Shown here: positions 34,938-46,026 of the stretch, piece after piece
How the letters are laid out: each line of letters begins with the position of its first letter
Numbering within the stretch: position 1 is the stretch's first letter
Source of the DNA: Pseudomonas sp. IB20
GTDB lineage: Bacteria > Pseudomonadota > Gammaproteobacteria > Pseudomonadales > Pseudomonadaceae
Reading direction: 5' to 3'
NCBI RefSeq assembly: GCF_009707325.1
Contig: NZ_CP046103.1
Span: forward strand, 3,147,610-3,211,609
Length of the DNA: 64,000 nt
Notes under the pieces: generated by a model
Told to the model about the DNA's origin: nothing
Databases searched by the model: none
Seen by the model: the letters and a program-made list of their open reading frames with translations, nothing else
Made by a program: the position numbers and the translations under genes

Positions 34938-35645
34938 TTAGCCAGCCAGACCAACGAACATATCCTGCACGTCATCATGGTTGTCCAACCCTTCCAGGAA
35001 GGCCTCGACTTCAGCCATCTGCTCATCAGTCAAACCACTCACCGGGTTCTTCGAGAGGTAACCCAACTTGGCCGACAACACGGTAAAACCCTGCTCCGGC
35101 AACGCTTTCTGCACAGCATCCAGGTCGGTGGTTTCGGTAATAAACAGGGTGGTCCCTTCTTCCTCGCCGTCTTCGAAATCCTGGGCCCCAGCTTCAATGG
35201 CGGCCATTTCCGGATCAGCGTCCGGCGTGTCCGGCGACGCTTCGATCAACCCGACATGGTTAAAGTCCCAGGCCACGGAGCCGGAAGCACCCAATTGCCC
35301 TTTACGGAACGCCACACGAATCTCCGCCACAGTGCGGTTGATGTTGTCGGTCACGCATTCAACGATCAGCGGCACCTGGTGCGGGGCGAAACCTTCGTAG
35401 GTCACGCGGTGGTACTGCACGGTTTCACCCAGCAGACCGGCGCCTTTCTTAATGGCGCGCTCCAAGGTTTCCTTGGGCATCGAGGCCTTTTTGGCCTGCT
35501 CTACTACCAGACGCAGGTGGGCGTTGGTCGCGGTGTCGGCACCGTTACGGGCGGCGATGGTGATTTCTTTCACCAGCTTGCCAAAGATTTTGCCCTTGGC
35601 ATTGGATGCCGCTTCTTTATGTTTGACTTTCCACTGTGCGCCCAT
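34938..35645 (-). CDS. YebC/PmpR-family regulatory protein
   Basis: A 235-residue cytoplasmic protein of the YebC/TACO1 family. It starts [19 protein letters not shown], followed by [19 protein letters not shown], and keeps the acidic segment [20 protein letters not shown]. The MGAQWK start and conserved length suggest the YeeN-like subgroup rather than canonical YebC (MAGHSKW). Family members bind DNA or help ribosomes through stalls; which applies here cannot be told. It is a single gene flanked by REP sequence and a LysR gene. Confidence 0.9.
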   Translation of the reverse strand: MGAQWKVKHKEAASNAKGKIFGKLVKEITIAARNGADTATNAHLRLVVEQAKKASMPKETLERAIKKGAGLLGETVQYHRVTYEGFAPHQVPLIVECVTDNINRTVAEIRVAFRKGQLGASGSVAWDFNHVGLIEASPDTPDADPEMAAIEAGAQDFEDGEEEGTTLFITETTDLDAVQKALPEQGFTVLSAKLGYLSKNPVSGLTDEQMAEVEAFLEGLDNHDDVQDMFVGLAG

Positions 35646-35680
35646 GACTCACTCTCTTCATATCCATGGCGCCGAGACGT

Positions 35681-36601
35681 CTACTGGCCGGCGCTTTGGG
35701 GGCAGAGTTTATAGCGCAAAAACGCGCTAATCCACCAAAAAACCGGCCATGCCCCTCTCGAAAACGCCTGGATCAGCCGCAACGAGCGGCGCCGCTCCAT
35801 GCAGCCGAGCATGTGCCGGTTGAGCAACCCATCGCCCTGGATCGCAATCGCTTGCACCCGTGGGTCCGGACTGACCTCCATCGATGAGACCACGCCCACG
35901 CCCAGCTCGGCGGCGACGGCTTCGGTCACCGCCTCGCGGCTGTCCAGCTCCAGCAACACCTTGGGTTGCACCTTGGCCACCCGGCAGGCGTCATCGAAGG
36001 TGCGGCGGGTGATGGAAGTCGGTTCGCGCAGCACCATGATCACCTCGTGCAGCTGTTGCAGACGAATGCCGTCGGGCTGCGCAGCCAACGGGTGACTGAC
36101 GGGCACCAACGCGCAGATGCGCGACTCACTCAGCGGTTGCAGGTGCAGGCCGTTACGCGGTTCCACCTCAGTGAGCACCGCCACGTCCGCATGCTCGGAC
36201 AATAGCGCCGCCAAGGTTTCCTGGGCATTGCCCAGCCGCAAGTTGACGGTAATGCCGGGATAGCAGGCGCGCAGGCTGGCGATCATCGGCATCACCAGGT
36301 GTGGGCCATCCGCCGCGACTTCGAGGCGCCCGGTAAGCAACTGGCGATTGGCCTCTAACAGCGTCTGCGCCTCGTCCACCAGGCCGAAGATCGCCCGAGT
36401 GATCGCGGCCAGGCGAATGCCCTCCTCGGTCAGCTCCACGCGCCGAGCTGTGCGGCGCAACAGCGGGATCTGGTAGTGCTCTTCCAGCGCCTTGATATGC
36501 CCGGTCACCGCCGGCTGGCTGATGAATAGCCGCGCCGCCGCTCGGGTAAAGCTGCCCTCGCGGGCCACCGCATCGAATGCACGCAGTTGGAACAAGTTCA
36601 T
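35681..36601 (-). CDS. LysR-family regulator divergent from phnWX
   Basis: A 306-residue protein. The HTH is MNLFQLRAFDAVAREGSFTRAAARLFISQPAVTGHIKALEE. The effector domain runs from residue 92 (GRLEVAADGPHLVMPMIASL) to about 290. The start is ATG 36601 at the conserved MNLFQLRAF, although the frame remains open upstream. It is transcribed away from phnW across 113 bases, so it is probably the activator of 2-aminoethylphosphonate degradation. The last 25 residues are basic and aromatic, unlike a typical LysR end. Confidence 0.9.
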   Translation of the reverse strand: MNLFQLRAFDAVAREGSFTRAAARLFISQPAVTGHIKALEEHYQIPLLRRTARRVELTEEGIRLAAITRAIFGLVDEAQTLLEANRQLLTGRLEVAADGPHLVMPMIASLRACYPGITVNLRLGNAQETLAALLSEHADVAVLTEVEPRNGLHLQPLSESRICALVPVSHPLAAQPDGIRLQQLHEVIMVLREPTSITRRTFDDACRVAKVQPKVLLELDSREAVTEAVAAELGVGVVSSMEVSPDPRVQAIAIQGDGLLNRHMLGCMERRRSLRLIQAFSRGAWPVFWWISAFLRYKLCPQSAGQ

Positions 36602-36714
36602 AGCTATCGGCCTCACTGATAGCTCGCATAACAACAAACAATTTGATTGATGACAAGCCAAACTGCAATTTAGGCGCCGTAGATTCAACCCCCGATACCT
36701 TGCGAGGAATTGAG

Positions 36715-37824
36715 ATGAGCCCTGCCGCGCCGATCCTGCTGACCCCTGGCCCACTGACCACATCGAACCGCACCCGTCAGGCAATGATGGTGGATTGGGG
36801 CTCCTGGGATGACCGTTTCAACCAACTCACCGCGAGTGTCTGCGAGCAGTTGCTGGCGATCCTCAACGGCCAAGGCAGCCACCATTGCGTGCCCTTGCAA
36901 GGCAGCGGCACCTTTGCCGTCGAAGCCGCCATCGGCACCCTGGTGCCGCGCGACGGCAAGGTACTGGTGCTGATCAACGGCGCCTACGGCAAGCGCCTGG
37001 CGAAGATCTGCGAAGTGCTCGGCCGCGATTTCAGCACCTTCGAAACCGCCGAGGATGAACCCACCACCGCCGCTGACGTCGACCGCCTGCTGCACGCCGA
37101 CCCGGCCATTACCCACGTGGCGCTGATCCACTGCGAAACCAGCACTGGCATTCTCAACCCGCTGCCGCAGATCGCCGATGCAGTGAAAAGCCACGGCAAA
37201 CGCCTGATTATCGATGCCATGAGCTCCTTCGGTGCACTGCCGATCGATGCTAGCGAAGTGCCGTTCGACGCACTGATCGCAGCCTCCGGAAAATGCCTGG
37301 AAGGCGTGCCGGGCATGGGTTTCGTCTTCGCCGACAAACAGGCACTGGCCGCCGCACAGGGCAACTGCCATTCCCTGGCGATGGACCTGTTCGACCAACA
37401 CAGCTACATGGCCAAGACCGGCCAATGGCGCTTCACCCCACCCACCCATGTGGTCGCGGCCCTGCACGAAGCACTGCTGCAATATCAAGAAGAAGGCGGC
37501 CTGCCCGCGCGTCACCAACGCTACGCCCGCAACTGCCAGGCACTGCTGGACGGCATGGCCGAACTGGGCCTGCGCAGTTTTCTGCCGGCGGCGATCCAGG
37601 CCCCGATCATCGTGACCTTTCACGCCCCAAAAGACCCGCGCTACCAGTTCAAGGACTTTTATGAGCGGGTCAAGGCCAAGGGTTTCATCCTCTACCCCGG
37701 CAAATTGACCCAAGTGGAAACCTTCCGCGTGGGCTGCATCGGCCACGTCGATGCGCCCGGCATGCGCGCAGCGGTCAAGGCGATCGCCGAGGTGCTGCAA
37801 GCAATGGAAGTGTTGGACGTTTGA
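36715..37824 (+). CDS. phnW: 2-Aminoethylphosphonate--pyruvate transaminase
   Basis: PLP enzyme of 369 residues converting 2-aminoethylphosphonate and pyruvate to phosphonoacetaldehyde and alanine. It begins with the family motif [18 protein letters not shown]. The PLP region has [12 protein letters not shown] and [12 protein letters not shown], and the Schiff-base Lys is in [18 protein letters not shown]. The start is ATG 36715 (MSPAAPIL) with a GAGGAATTGAG stretch before it. It is followed 29 bases later by phnX. Confidence 0.96.
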   Translation: MSPAAPILLTPGPLTTSNRTRQAMMVDWGSWDDRFNQLTASVCEQLLAILNGQGSHHCVPLQGSGTFAVEAAIGTLVPRDGKVLVLINGAYGKRLAKICEVLGRDFSTFETAEDEPTTAADVDRLLHADPAITHVALIHCETSTGILNPLPQIADAVKSHGKRLIIDAMSSFGALPIDASEVPFDALIAASGKCLEGVPGMGFVFADKQALAAAQGNCHSLAMDLFDQHSYMAKTGQWRFTPPTHVVAALHEALLQYQEEGGLPARHQRYARNCQALLDGMAELGLRSFLPAAIQAPIIVTFHAPKDPRYQFKDFYERVKAKGFILYPGKLTQVETFRVGCIGHVDAPGMRAAVKAIAEVLQAMEVLDV

Positions 37825-37853
37825 CTGCCCCCATTACCCACAGGATCTGAACC

Positions 37854-38693
37854 ATGAACTATCAAAACCCCAACACCCTCCAGGCCGTTATCCTCGACTG
37901 GGCCGGCACCGTGGTCGACTTCGGCTCCTTCGCCCCCACGCAAATCTTTGTCGAAGCCTTCGCCGAGTTCGACGTACAAGTCTCGATCGAAGAAGCCCGT
38001 GGCCCGATGGGCATGGGCAAGTGGGACCATATCCGCACCCTTTGCAACCAGCCAGAAGTCGCCGAGCGCTACCGCAAGGCCTTCGGCCGCACACCGACCG
38101 ACGACGACGTCACTGCCATCTATCAGCGCTTCATGCCGTTGCAAATCGAGAAAATCGCCGAACACTCGGCGCTGATCCCTGGCGCCCTCGACACCATTGC
38201 CCGGCTGCGTGTGCAAGGCATCAAGATCGGCTCCTGCTCCGGCTACCCCAAGCAAGTGATGGACAAAGTTGTCGCCCTGGCGGCCACCAATGGCTACATC
38301 GCCGACCACGTGGTCGCCACCGACGAAGTACCCAACGGCCGCCCGTGGCCAGCCCAGGCGTTGGCCAACGTGATCGCGCTGGGCGTCGATGATGTGGCGG
38401 CCTGCGTGAAGGTCGACGACACCGTGCCAGGCATTCTCGAAGGCCGTCGCGCCGGCATGTGGACCGTGGCGCTGACCTGCTCGGGCAACGCGCTGGGCCT
38501 GACGTACGAGCAGTTCCGTGCCCTGGACAGCAGCACCTTGGCCCGCGAGCGCAAGCGTATCGAAGCGATGTTCAAAGACTCGCGCCCGCACTACTTGATC
38601 GACACCATCAACGACTTGCCGGATGTCATCGCGGATATCAACCAGCGCCTGAAAAAAGGAGAAATGCCTGAGCCTAACCCAGTGAAAAATTGA
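37854..38693 (+). CDS. phnX: Phosphonoacetaldehyde hydrolase (phosphonatase)
   Basis: HAD-superfamily enzyme of 279 residues that splits the C-P bond of phosphonoacetaldehyde into acetaldehyde and phosphate. Motif I is [14 protein letters not shown] with the nucleophile Asp. The cap-domain Schiff-base Lys is in [12 protein letters not shown]. Motif II is GSCSGYPKQ, and the last acidic motif is [13 protein letters not shown]. With phnW it forms the complete AEP pathway, providing phosphate, carbon and nitrogen. Confidence 0.96.
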   Translation: MNYQNPNTLQAVILDWAGTVVDFGSFAPTQIFVEAFAEFDVQVSIEEARGPMGMGKWDHIRTLCNQPEVAERYRKAFGRTPTDDDVTAIYQRFMPLQIEKIAEHSALIPGALDTIARLRVQGIKIGSCSGYPKQVMDKVVALAATNGYIADHVVATDEVPNGRPWPAQALANVIALGVDDVAACVKVDDTVPGILEGRRAGMWTVALTCSGNALGLTYEQFRALDSSTLARERKRIEAMFKDSRPHYLIDTINDLPDVIADINQRLKKGEMPEPNPVKN

Positions 38694-38787
38694 TTTACCG
38701 CAGGCAGTTCCTGAGAAACCGGCTTACAGTTACAGGACTCCGTCGCTAAAGAACGGAGGTTTGCCCTGATGAGTGAGGAAGAAAGCG

Positions 38788-39345
38788 ATGCCGTGGAAAA
38801 ACTCCGATACGCGCTACAGCACCATGTCGATTGCGTTGCACTGGTTGATGGTGCTGCTGCTGGCAGTGGTTTACGCCTGCATAGAGTTACGCGGCCAGTT
38901 CCCCAAAGGCAGTGGCGCGCGAACACTGATTGTCGAAATGCACTTTATGTTCGGCCTCACCGTATTTGTGCTGGTGTGGCTACGCCTGTTTGCCCGCAGC
39001 CTGGGCGTGGCGCCGAAGATCGTGCCGACACCGCCGCAATGGCAAAGCCTGCTGGCGACCCTGATGCATGTGGCGTTGTATGCGCTGATGATCGGCATGC
39101 CGATTGCGGGTTGGCTGATCGTCAGTGCCGAGGGCCATTCGGTGATGTTTTACGGGATTGAGTTGCCGCCGTTGATCGCTGAAAACAAGGCGCTGGCCAA
39201 AGAGATTGAGCACTGGCATGTGCTGTTCGGCCAGGTCGGCTACTGGCTGATCGGGCTGCATGCGCTGGCCGGGATCATTCACCACTACATCCTGCGAGAC
39301 AACACGGCGCTGCGCATGATGCCGGGCAAGAAGGCTATCCCATAA
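38788..39345 (+). CDS. Cytochrome b561 family protein
   Basis: A 185-residue, four-helix membrane haem protein. Histidines are in SIALHWLMVLLLAV, VEMHFMFGLTVFVLVWLRLF, LMHVALYALMIGMPIAGW, and a final HALAGIIHHYILRDNTALRMMPGK. The RDNTLxRMLPG-like tail is typical of CybB. The start is ATG 38788 (MPWKNSD) with GAAGAAAG before it; more upstream ATG codons are open but less likely. It is a second b561 besides the one coupled to the peroxidase, and here stands alone, ending 11 bases inside the convergent gene. Confidence 0.9.
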   Translation: MPWKNSDTRYSTMSIALHWLMVLLLAVVYACIELRGQFPKGSGARTLIVEMHFMFGLTVFVLVWLRLFARSLGVAPKIVPTPPQWQSLLATLMHVALYALMIGMPIAGWLIVSAEGHSVMFYGIELPPLIAENKALAKEIEHWHVLFGQVGYWLIGLHALAGIIHHYILRDNTALRMMPGKKAIP

Positions 39346-40225
39346 ACCCTCGGCGGCCTTGCAGGCCGCCGGTATGCACGAAGATCAGGCGAGTGCCGGG
39401 AGTAAAACGCCCGGCCTCGATCTGTTGCTTGAGCGCCAGCAACGCCTTGGCGGTATAAAGCGGTTCCAGCGGTAAACCGCAGGCCTGTTCCGTGGCGTGC
39501 ATGAACTCAAGCAATAGCGGGTCTACCTTGGCGAAACCGCCTCGGCTTGCGTCCAACAATTCATACCCCTGCTGCACGATAGCCTGCACGTTCTGTGCAA
39601 CACCGTGATCCTCCGGCACCGCCATTGCGCCGTATACCGGATGTGCCCCCGCCTCTGCCAGCGCCAGCCCGGCCAACGTGGTGCCGGTGCCCGCCGCCAG
39701 CCACCACGCGTCGTAATCGGCCCAACCGAGGTTGCTCAACTGCCCGCGCGCTTGCTCGACCAGCACCGCGCAACCCACTGCACCGGTTATGCCACCGCCG
39801 CCTTCGGGCACGGGGTACAACTGCGGATACTGTTCGCGCCATGGCAGCCAGAAACCTGGCTCGTGACGTGCACGATAGCCGCCATAGCCCAGCCAATACA
39901 GCTGCATGCCGAAGGCTTTCAGATCAAGGACGGTGGGCGTGTCTTGAGGGTGGCCGCGCAGCAGGCCCACGGTGGGGAAATCAAAGCGTTTGCCGGCTGC
40001 CGCGAGTGCGTGCAGGTGGTTGGAGTGAGCACCGCCCAGGCTGATGACCCCGCTGGCACCGGAGGCTTGCGCCTGGGCCAGGTGTTCGGTGAGCTTGAAC
40101 CACTTGTTGCCGCTGATCAGCGGGTCGATGCAATCCAGGCGCAACACGGCCACCTCGACGCCGTTCAGGCAGTCCAGCTGCAAGGGTTCAAGGGGCGCGT
40201 GGGGAAGCCAGTCGAAAGGGCCCAT
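39335..40225 (-). CDS. PLP-dependent D-cysteine desulfhydrase / ACC deaminase family enzyme
   Basis: A 296-residue fold-type II PLP enzyme. The N-terminal region has LDCIDPLISGNKWFKL, with the PLP Lys in GNKW, and SLGGAHSNHLHALAAAG as the Asn/Ser loop. GTGTTLAGLAL binds the PLP phosphate, and the end is FVHTGGLQG. The shorter length and the SLGGAHSNH motif fit the D-cysteine desulfhydrase-like branch common in pseudomonads more than true ACC deaminase (about 338 residues). The exact substrate is unknown. Confidence 0.85.
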   Translation of the reverse strand: MGPFDWLPHAPLEPLQLDCLNGVEVAVLRLDCIDPLISGNKWFKLTEHLAQAQASGASGVISLGGAHSNHLHALAAAGKRFDFPTVGLLRGHPQDTPTVLDLKAFGMQLYWLGYGGYRARHEPGFWLPWREQYPQLYPVPEGGGGITGAVGCAVLVEQARGQLSNLGWADYDAWWLAAGTGTTLAGLALAEAGAHPVYGAMAVPEDHGVAQNVQAIVQQGYELLDASRGGFAKVDPLLLEFMHATEQACGLPLEPLYTAKALLALKQQIEAGRFTPGTRLIFVHTGGLQGRRGFMG

Positions 40226-40242
40226 CGGGAGGCATCTGAATG

Positions 40243-40272
40243 AAAAAAGGGGCGGTAGTCTAACACCGCCCC
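40243..40272 (-). terminator. Terminator in the gap after fadH
   Basis: On the minus strand GGGGCGGT/ACCGCCCC forms an 8-bp stem around GTTAGACT, followed by six T residues. It sits 11 bases after the fadH stop and before the co-oriented desulfhydrase-like gene. The plus strand also has a T-rich flank (TTCTTTCG). Confidence 0.88.
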
Positions 40273-40282
40273 TTCTTTCGTC

Positions 40283-42382
<2,100 letters not shown>

Positions 42383-42533
42383 TTATGTCCCACAGACTAA
42401 GAGGCGATGGACTACCGCTCAATGACCTAAACTGACAACTTATTGATCGAAATGTACAGCGCCCCTTGGCAAGCGGGCACATGGGCCCTACCCTAGTCGC
42501 GAACCCTGCACACGGTCTGTTGTCTGTTGCCCC

Positions 42534-43664
42534 ATGCGTAAACTTCTAGCATTCACTCTGATCATGGCCCTGGTTGCCGCCGTTTCTGCCTATCTGGTCT
42601 GGACCCAGGAGCGCCCCGTGGCGCACTACCTGTCGGACTTGCGCATCACCTTGGCCGTCAATGAAGGCGAGCCTGCCGATCGCGGCAACTTGTTGGGCAT
42701 CCAGCCGGAGCTGTTCCCCGCCGATTACCAGAGCCTGGAACGCCTGCACCTGAAGCTTGCGGCCTACCTGCAAAAGGCCCAGGACCAAGGGCTGATCAAT
42801 GAAAAAACCATCGTGGTGCTGCCGGAACATATCGGCACCTGGCTGATGCTCAGCGGCGAAAAAAACGAGCTGTACCAGGCAGTGCATTTGAAGGATGCAA
42901 TGAACTGGCTCTCGGCGAGTAACCCGCTGCAGTTCGCACGTGCGTGGATCAGCGCCAAGGGCGATAACCGCATGGACGACGCGTACCTGCGCATGAAAGC
43001 CCCCGCCATGGCCCGCGACTATCAAGTGCTGTTCGGCGGCCTGGCCAAGGAATTTGGCGTCACGCTGGTGGCCGGCTCCATTGCCCTGCCCAACCCGAGT
43101 GTCGAACAAGGGCAACTGCACATCGGCCATGGCGCGCTGTACAACGCAAGCCTGGTGTTTGGTGCCGACGGCCTGCCGGTGGGCCAGCCGCAGCGCCAGT
43201 TCTATCCGATCTACGATGAGCGCGGGTTTATCGAACCGGGCGATGAAAACATCGTCAGCGTGGTCGATACCCCGGCCGGGCGTCTGGGTATCCTGATCGG
43301 CAGCGACAGCTGGTACCCGGACAACTACCGCAAACTCAATGAGCAAGGCGCGCAATTGGTCGCGGTGCCGGCCTTTGTCATTGGCCGCGACACCTGGGAC
43401 CGCCCATGGCGCGGTTTCAAAAGCGTCTCGACACCGCCCGAAATCAGCCTCAAGCCCGAAGAACTCAGCGAAGGCGAAGCCTGGCGCCGCCTGACCCTGA
43501 TCAGCCAACAGCCGATCAGCCAGGCGACCGCCGGCATGAGCGTGTTCCTGCGCGGGCAATTCTGGGATTTGGGCACCGCCGGGCACAGCTTCCTCAGCAG
43601 CAACGGGCAAATCAACGCCGACAGCGGTGCCCGTGGTGCGCGCCTGCTGAATATCTGGCTGTAG
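42534..43664 (+). CDS. Nitrilase-fold protein lacking the catalytic Cys and Lys, membrane-anchored
   Basis: A 376-residue protein. An N-terminal transmembrane/signal segment (residues 4-22, LLAFTLIMALVAAVSAYLV) is followed by a carbon-nitrogen hydrolase fold. The catalytic Glu is conserved in IVVLPEHIGTW. The Lys region reads GQPQRQFYPIYDE, with no Lys. The nucleophile strand reads GRLGILIGSDSWYP, where nitrilases have IC-x-D; Cys is replaced by Gly (GGC codon). An enzyme of normal mechanism is therefore not expected. The downstream AraC-family gene begins five bases after its stop, suggesting an operon. It is divergent from fadH. Confidence 0.8.
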   Translation: MRKLLAFTLIMALVAAVSAYLVWTQERPVAHYLSDLRITLAVNEGEPADRGNLLGIQPELFPADYQSLERLHLKLAAYLQKAQDQGLINEKTIVVLPEHIGTWLMLSGEKNELYQAVHLKDAMNWLSASNPLQFARAWISAKGDNRMDDAYLRMKAPAMARDYQVLFGGLAKEFGVTLVAGSIALPNPSVEQGQLHIGHGALYNASLVFGADGLPVGQPQRQFYPIYDERGFIEPGDENIVSVVDTPAGRLGILIGSDSWYPDNYRKLNEQGAQLVAVPAFVIGRDTWDRPWRGFKSVSTPPEISLKPEELSEGEAWRRLTLISQQPISQATAGMSVFLRGQFWDLGTAGHSFLSSNGQINADSGARGARLLNIWL

Positions 43665-43668
43665 CGCC

Positions 43669-44703
43669 TTGAAGCCGGTGCGCCTTGGCGATCTGTCGGT
43701 GGGCTTCGTGCACACCCTGGCGGATGCTATTCAAAGTCATGGCCTGGACCCGCAACCGCTTTTGCTGCAATACGGTCTCGACCCGGCGCGCCTTGCCGAA
43801 GCCGGCGCGCGTTTGTCGATCCCGCGCTATATGCGCCTGGGCCACGCGGCCATCCAACTGACCGGCGACCCCAGCCTGGGCCTGCGCATGGGCCAGCTCA
43901 GCCGCTTGAGCCAGGCAGGCCTCGCGGGTGTCACCGCCGCCCAAGCCCCCACTGTGCGTGAAGCCGCGCGCACGCTGACCCGCTTTGAAGCGCTGTACGG
44001 CTCCAACTATCGCGGGCAGTCAAGTTTTCATGAGGATGCCGAAGGCGCCTGGCTGCGCTTTTATTCCATCAGTCCGTACAACGCCTACAACCGTTTTGTG
44101 GTGGATTCGATTATCGCCGGCTGGTTGCAGCAATTGTCCAGCCTGGCTCAGCAACCGCTGCAAGCGCAGCGCATCGACATCGAATTCCAAGCCCCCGAGT
44201 ACAGCGAGCAGTACAGCGTACTGGGCGACAGCCCGGTGCACTTCGGCGCCGAGGCCAATCAATTGCGCCTCAGCCAACAGACGTTGGCACTGCGTAACCC
44301 GCAGCATTGCCCGAGTACCTGGCAGCTGTTGTTGAAGTTGTGTGAACACGAGTTGGAGCAGTTGACCCGCACCCGCAGCCTGCGCGAGCGCATTACCCGG
44401 TTGCTGGGGCCGATGCTCAATGGCGGCCGGGAACCCGACCTGGAAGAAGTGGCGGCACGCTTGAAGCTGCCAACCTGGACGCTGCGCCGCAAACTGGCCG
44501 AAGAAGGCACTCAGTTTCGCGCGATTCTCAACGATACCCGCCGCGATTTGGCCATGACCTACATTCGCGATACGGAACTGGCGTTCGGCGAGATCGCCTA
44601 CTTGCTCGGTTTTGCCTCAGCCCAAGCCTTTCAAAGGGCGTTCAGGCGCTGGAACAACCAGACCCCAGGGGAATTTCGCCGCAGTCAGCGGCATTCCGCC
44701 TGA
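43669..44703 (+). CDS. AraC-family transcriptional regulator
   Basis: A 344-residue protein. The N-terminal Arabinose_bd-type domain (residues 20-205, QSHGLDPQPLLLQYGLDPARLAE, SLGLRMGQLSRLSQAGLAG) is as in OruR/ArgR-like regulators of pseudomonads. The C-terminal double HTH (residues 245-340) has VAARLKLPTWTLRRKLAEEG and EIAYLLGFASAQAFQRAFRRW. The start is a TTG at 43669, five bases after the nitrilase-like gene; a GTG three codons further is an alternative. It probably controls its partner or a neighbouring fatty-acid gene. Confidence 0.9.
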   Translation: MKPVRLGDLSVGFVHTLADAIQSHGLDPQPLLLQYGLDPARLAEAGARLSIPRYMRLGHAAIQLTGDPSLGLRMGQLSRLSQAGLAGVTAAQAPTVREAARTLTRFEALYGSNYRGQSSFHEDAEGAWLRFYSISPYNAYNRFVVDSIIAGWLQQLSSLAQQPLQAQRIDIEFQAPEYSEQYSVLGDSPVHFGAEANQLRLSQQTLALRNPQHCPSTWQLLLKLCEHELEQLTRTRSLRERITRLLGPMLNGGREPDLEEVAARLKLPTWTLRRKLAEEGTQFRAILNDTRRDLAMTYIRDTELAFGEIAYLLGFASAQAFQRAFRRWNNQTPGEFRRSQRHSA

Positions 44704-44711
44704 AGTCGGTA

Positions 44712-44798
44712 TTACAGCTCAGTTGCGTCATCGACCGGATCCAGCGGATCCAGTTCAAACGCGTGGTACTCCAGCAGTTCTTCTTGGTAATCGTCCAT
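44712..44798 (-). CDS. 28-residue acidic protein
   Basis: Starts at ATG 44798 (MDDYQEELLEYHAFELDPLD) and ends with TAA at 44712. A strong AAGGAG ribosome-binding site lies six bases upstream. The product is very acidic: ten Asp/Glu among 28 residues, against one or two basic residues. A DPLDPVDDA segment is encoded partly by a repeated GGATCC-AGC unit. No function is known to me. The clear ribosome-binding site and clean frame argue that it is translated. It converges with the AraC gene, with only eight bases between the stops. Confidence 0.7.
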   Translation of the reverse strand: MDDYQEELLEYHAFELDPLDPVDDATEL

Positions 44799-44992
44799 GG
44801 TGGACTCCTTGTGGGTTTAAAGCGGCTGCCAATAAATGACCTGCACAGCCAGCCTAAAGTGCCGCGATGACAAAAAAATGTCTGCGCCATGACGTTCCTG
44901 CACGTGCTGATTAAACGTAGCAACGTTGGGTTGATTTAGCATTTGGGTGTTGATGCGCGATTGCAATCATTGCAAGTGCAATTACTTTTCCA

Positions 44993-45883
44993 TTAGGGTA
45001 CGAACTTCTGCTGCCAGGAGCCTCGCCCCATGCCCGCCTCTACCGCAAACGCCGCGCAGCTGTGCATCGACGCACTCACAGGTGGAATGGCTTCTGTTGG
45101 CGCCGGCAAGACCGGATTGGTCGGCGCTGCCGCTGGTGCAGGTGCAGGTGCAGGTGAAGGTGCAGGTGCAGGTGAAGGTTCTGCCTGCGGGGCAATCGGC
45201 GCCGCCTCCACTGGCGGTGCCAGGGGTTCGGAGGCGGCAGGCGCTGCCGGTGCTTCTTTCGGTGCCTCGACCTTCTCGGCGGCCGGAGCCGCCTTGGGTT
45301 CCGGCACACCGAGTTCAGCCTTGGGCTTCTCAGGAATATGCTCGGCCTTCTTCACTTCCTGCGGCAGAAACACGTCCACCAGCGCGAAGTAACGCTCATA
45401 AAACTTTGGCGCTGAGACCGTCTCGCTCGCGACCTTCACCATCGAGTCATCGGTGGAGCCAATCGGCATCGACACCGAACCCAACACGCCGACACCCAGG
45501 CTCGCGGAGTTGTTGACCTTCTTCAGCGCGTAGCGATCCTGCAAGGCATTGGCAAACATCGTCGAATGCTTAGCGCCTTTGCCATCATCGGCACACACCA
45601 CGTTGAAGCTGATCTGCAGGTGGGTTTCGCCCGTCTGCTGGAAGCTCTTGTTACCGACCACCAGCTTCGGATCGCTGCTGGTGATGATGTAGCCCTGGCT
45701 CAACAGCGCACGGCGCGCCGCTTCACAGGCCGCCACGTCGCTGACCGGGTAATCACGGGAGAACGTACCGGAGTCGTCGAAATTCTCATGTTCGTAAATA
45801 GCGGTCTTGGGTGACGAGCAGCCCGCGGCGCCCGCCAGCACCAGCGCCAGCCCGAGGCTACGCAAGTGAAATGATGTCGACAT
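44993..45883 (-). CDS. DUF2242 lipoprotein with a Pro/Ala-rich C-terminal tail
   Basis: A 296-residue protein. The lipobox AGAAGCSS has the lipidated Cys at residue 22. A conserved DUF2242-like domain spans residues 28-175 (YEHENFDDSGTFSRDYP, ACEAARRALLSQGYIITSSDP, SFNVVCADDGKGAKHST). A low-complexity tail of Glu, Pro and Ala (175-265), probably extended across the periplasm, is followed by an unrelated 27-residue end. The tail includes a PAPS-type dipeptide run encoded by a 6-bp DNA repeat. The function is unknown. Confidence 0.82.
   Translation of the reverse strand: MSTSFHLRSLGLALVLAGAAGCSSPKTAIYEHENFDDSGTFSRDYPVSDVAACEAARRALLSQGYIITSSDPKLVVGNKSFQQTGETHLQISFNVVCADDGKGAKHSTMFANALQDRYALKKVNNSASLGVGVLGSVSMPIGSTDDSMVKVASETVSAPKFYERYFALVDVFLPQEVKKAEHIPEKPKAELGVPEPKAAPAAEKVEAPKEAPAAPAASEPLAPPVEAAPIAPQAEPSPAPAPSPAPAPAPAAAPTNPVLPAPTEAIPPVSASMHSCAAFAVEAGMGRGSWQQKFVP
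45135..45179. repeat. GGTGCA hexanucleotide repeat inside the DUF2242 gene
   Basis: Seven and a half tandem 6-bp units: GGTGCA three times, GGTGAA, GGTGCA twice, GGTGAA, GGT. On the coding strand they spell alternating Pro-Ala and Pro-Ser. As the unit is a multiple of three, slippage would change tail length without breaking the frame. Confidence 0.9.
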
Positions 45884-46026
45884 CGAAAATCCTGAGGAAA
45901 ACAGTCCGGGCGGTATTGTGCAACAGAACGAGGCCTTGGCGCGCGCATTCCTGTCGGTAAAACGTCACAGGCCTACAGGACAGCGCCTGCAGGAAAAAGC
46001 CCGGCACCAAGGAGCGATCACCAACA

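Noticed and set aside
45135..45179. Possible CRISPR or regulatory tandem array
   Set aside because: The units are 6 bp, in frame, and encode a Pro-Ala/Ser tail; there are no spacers or cas genes.
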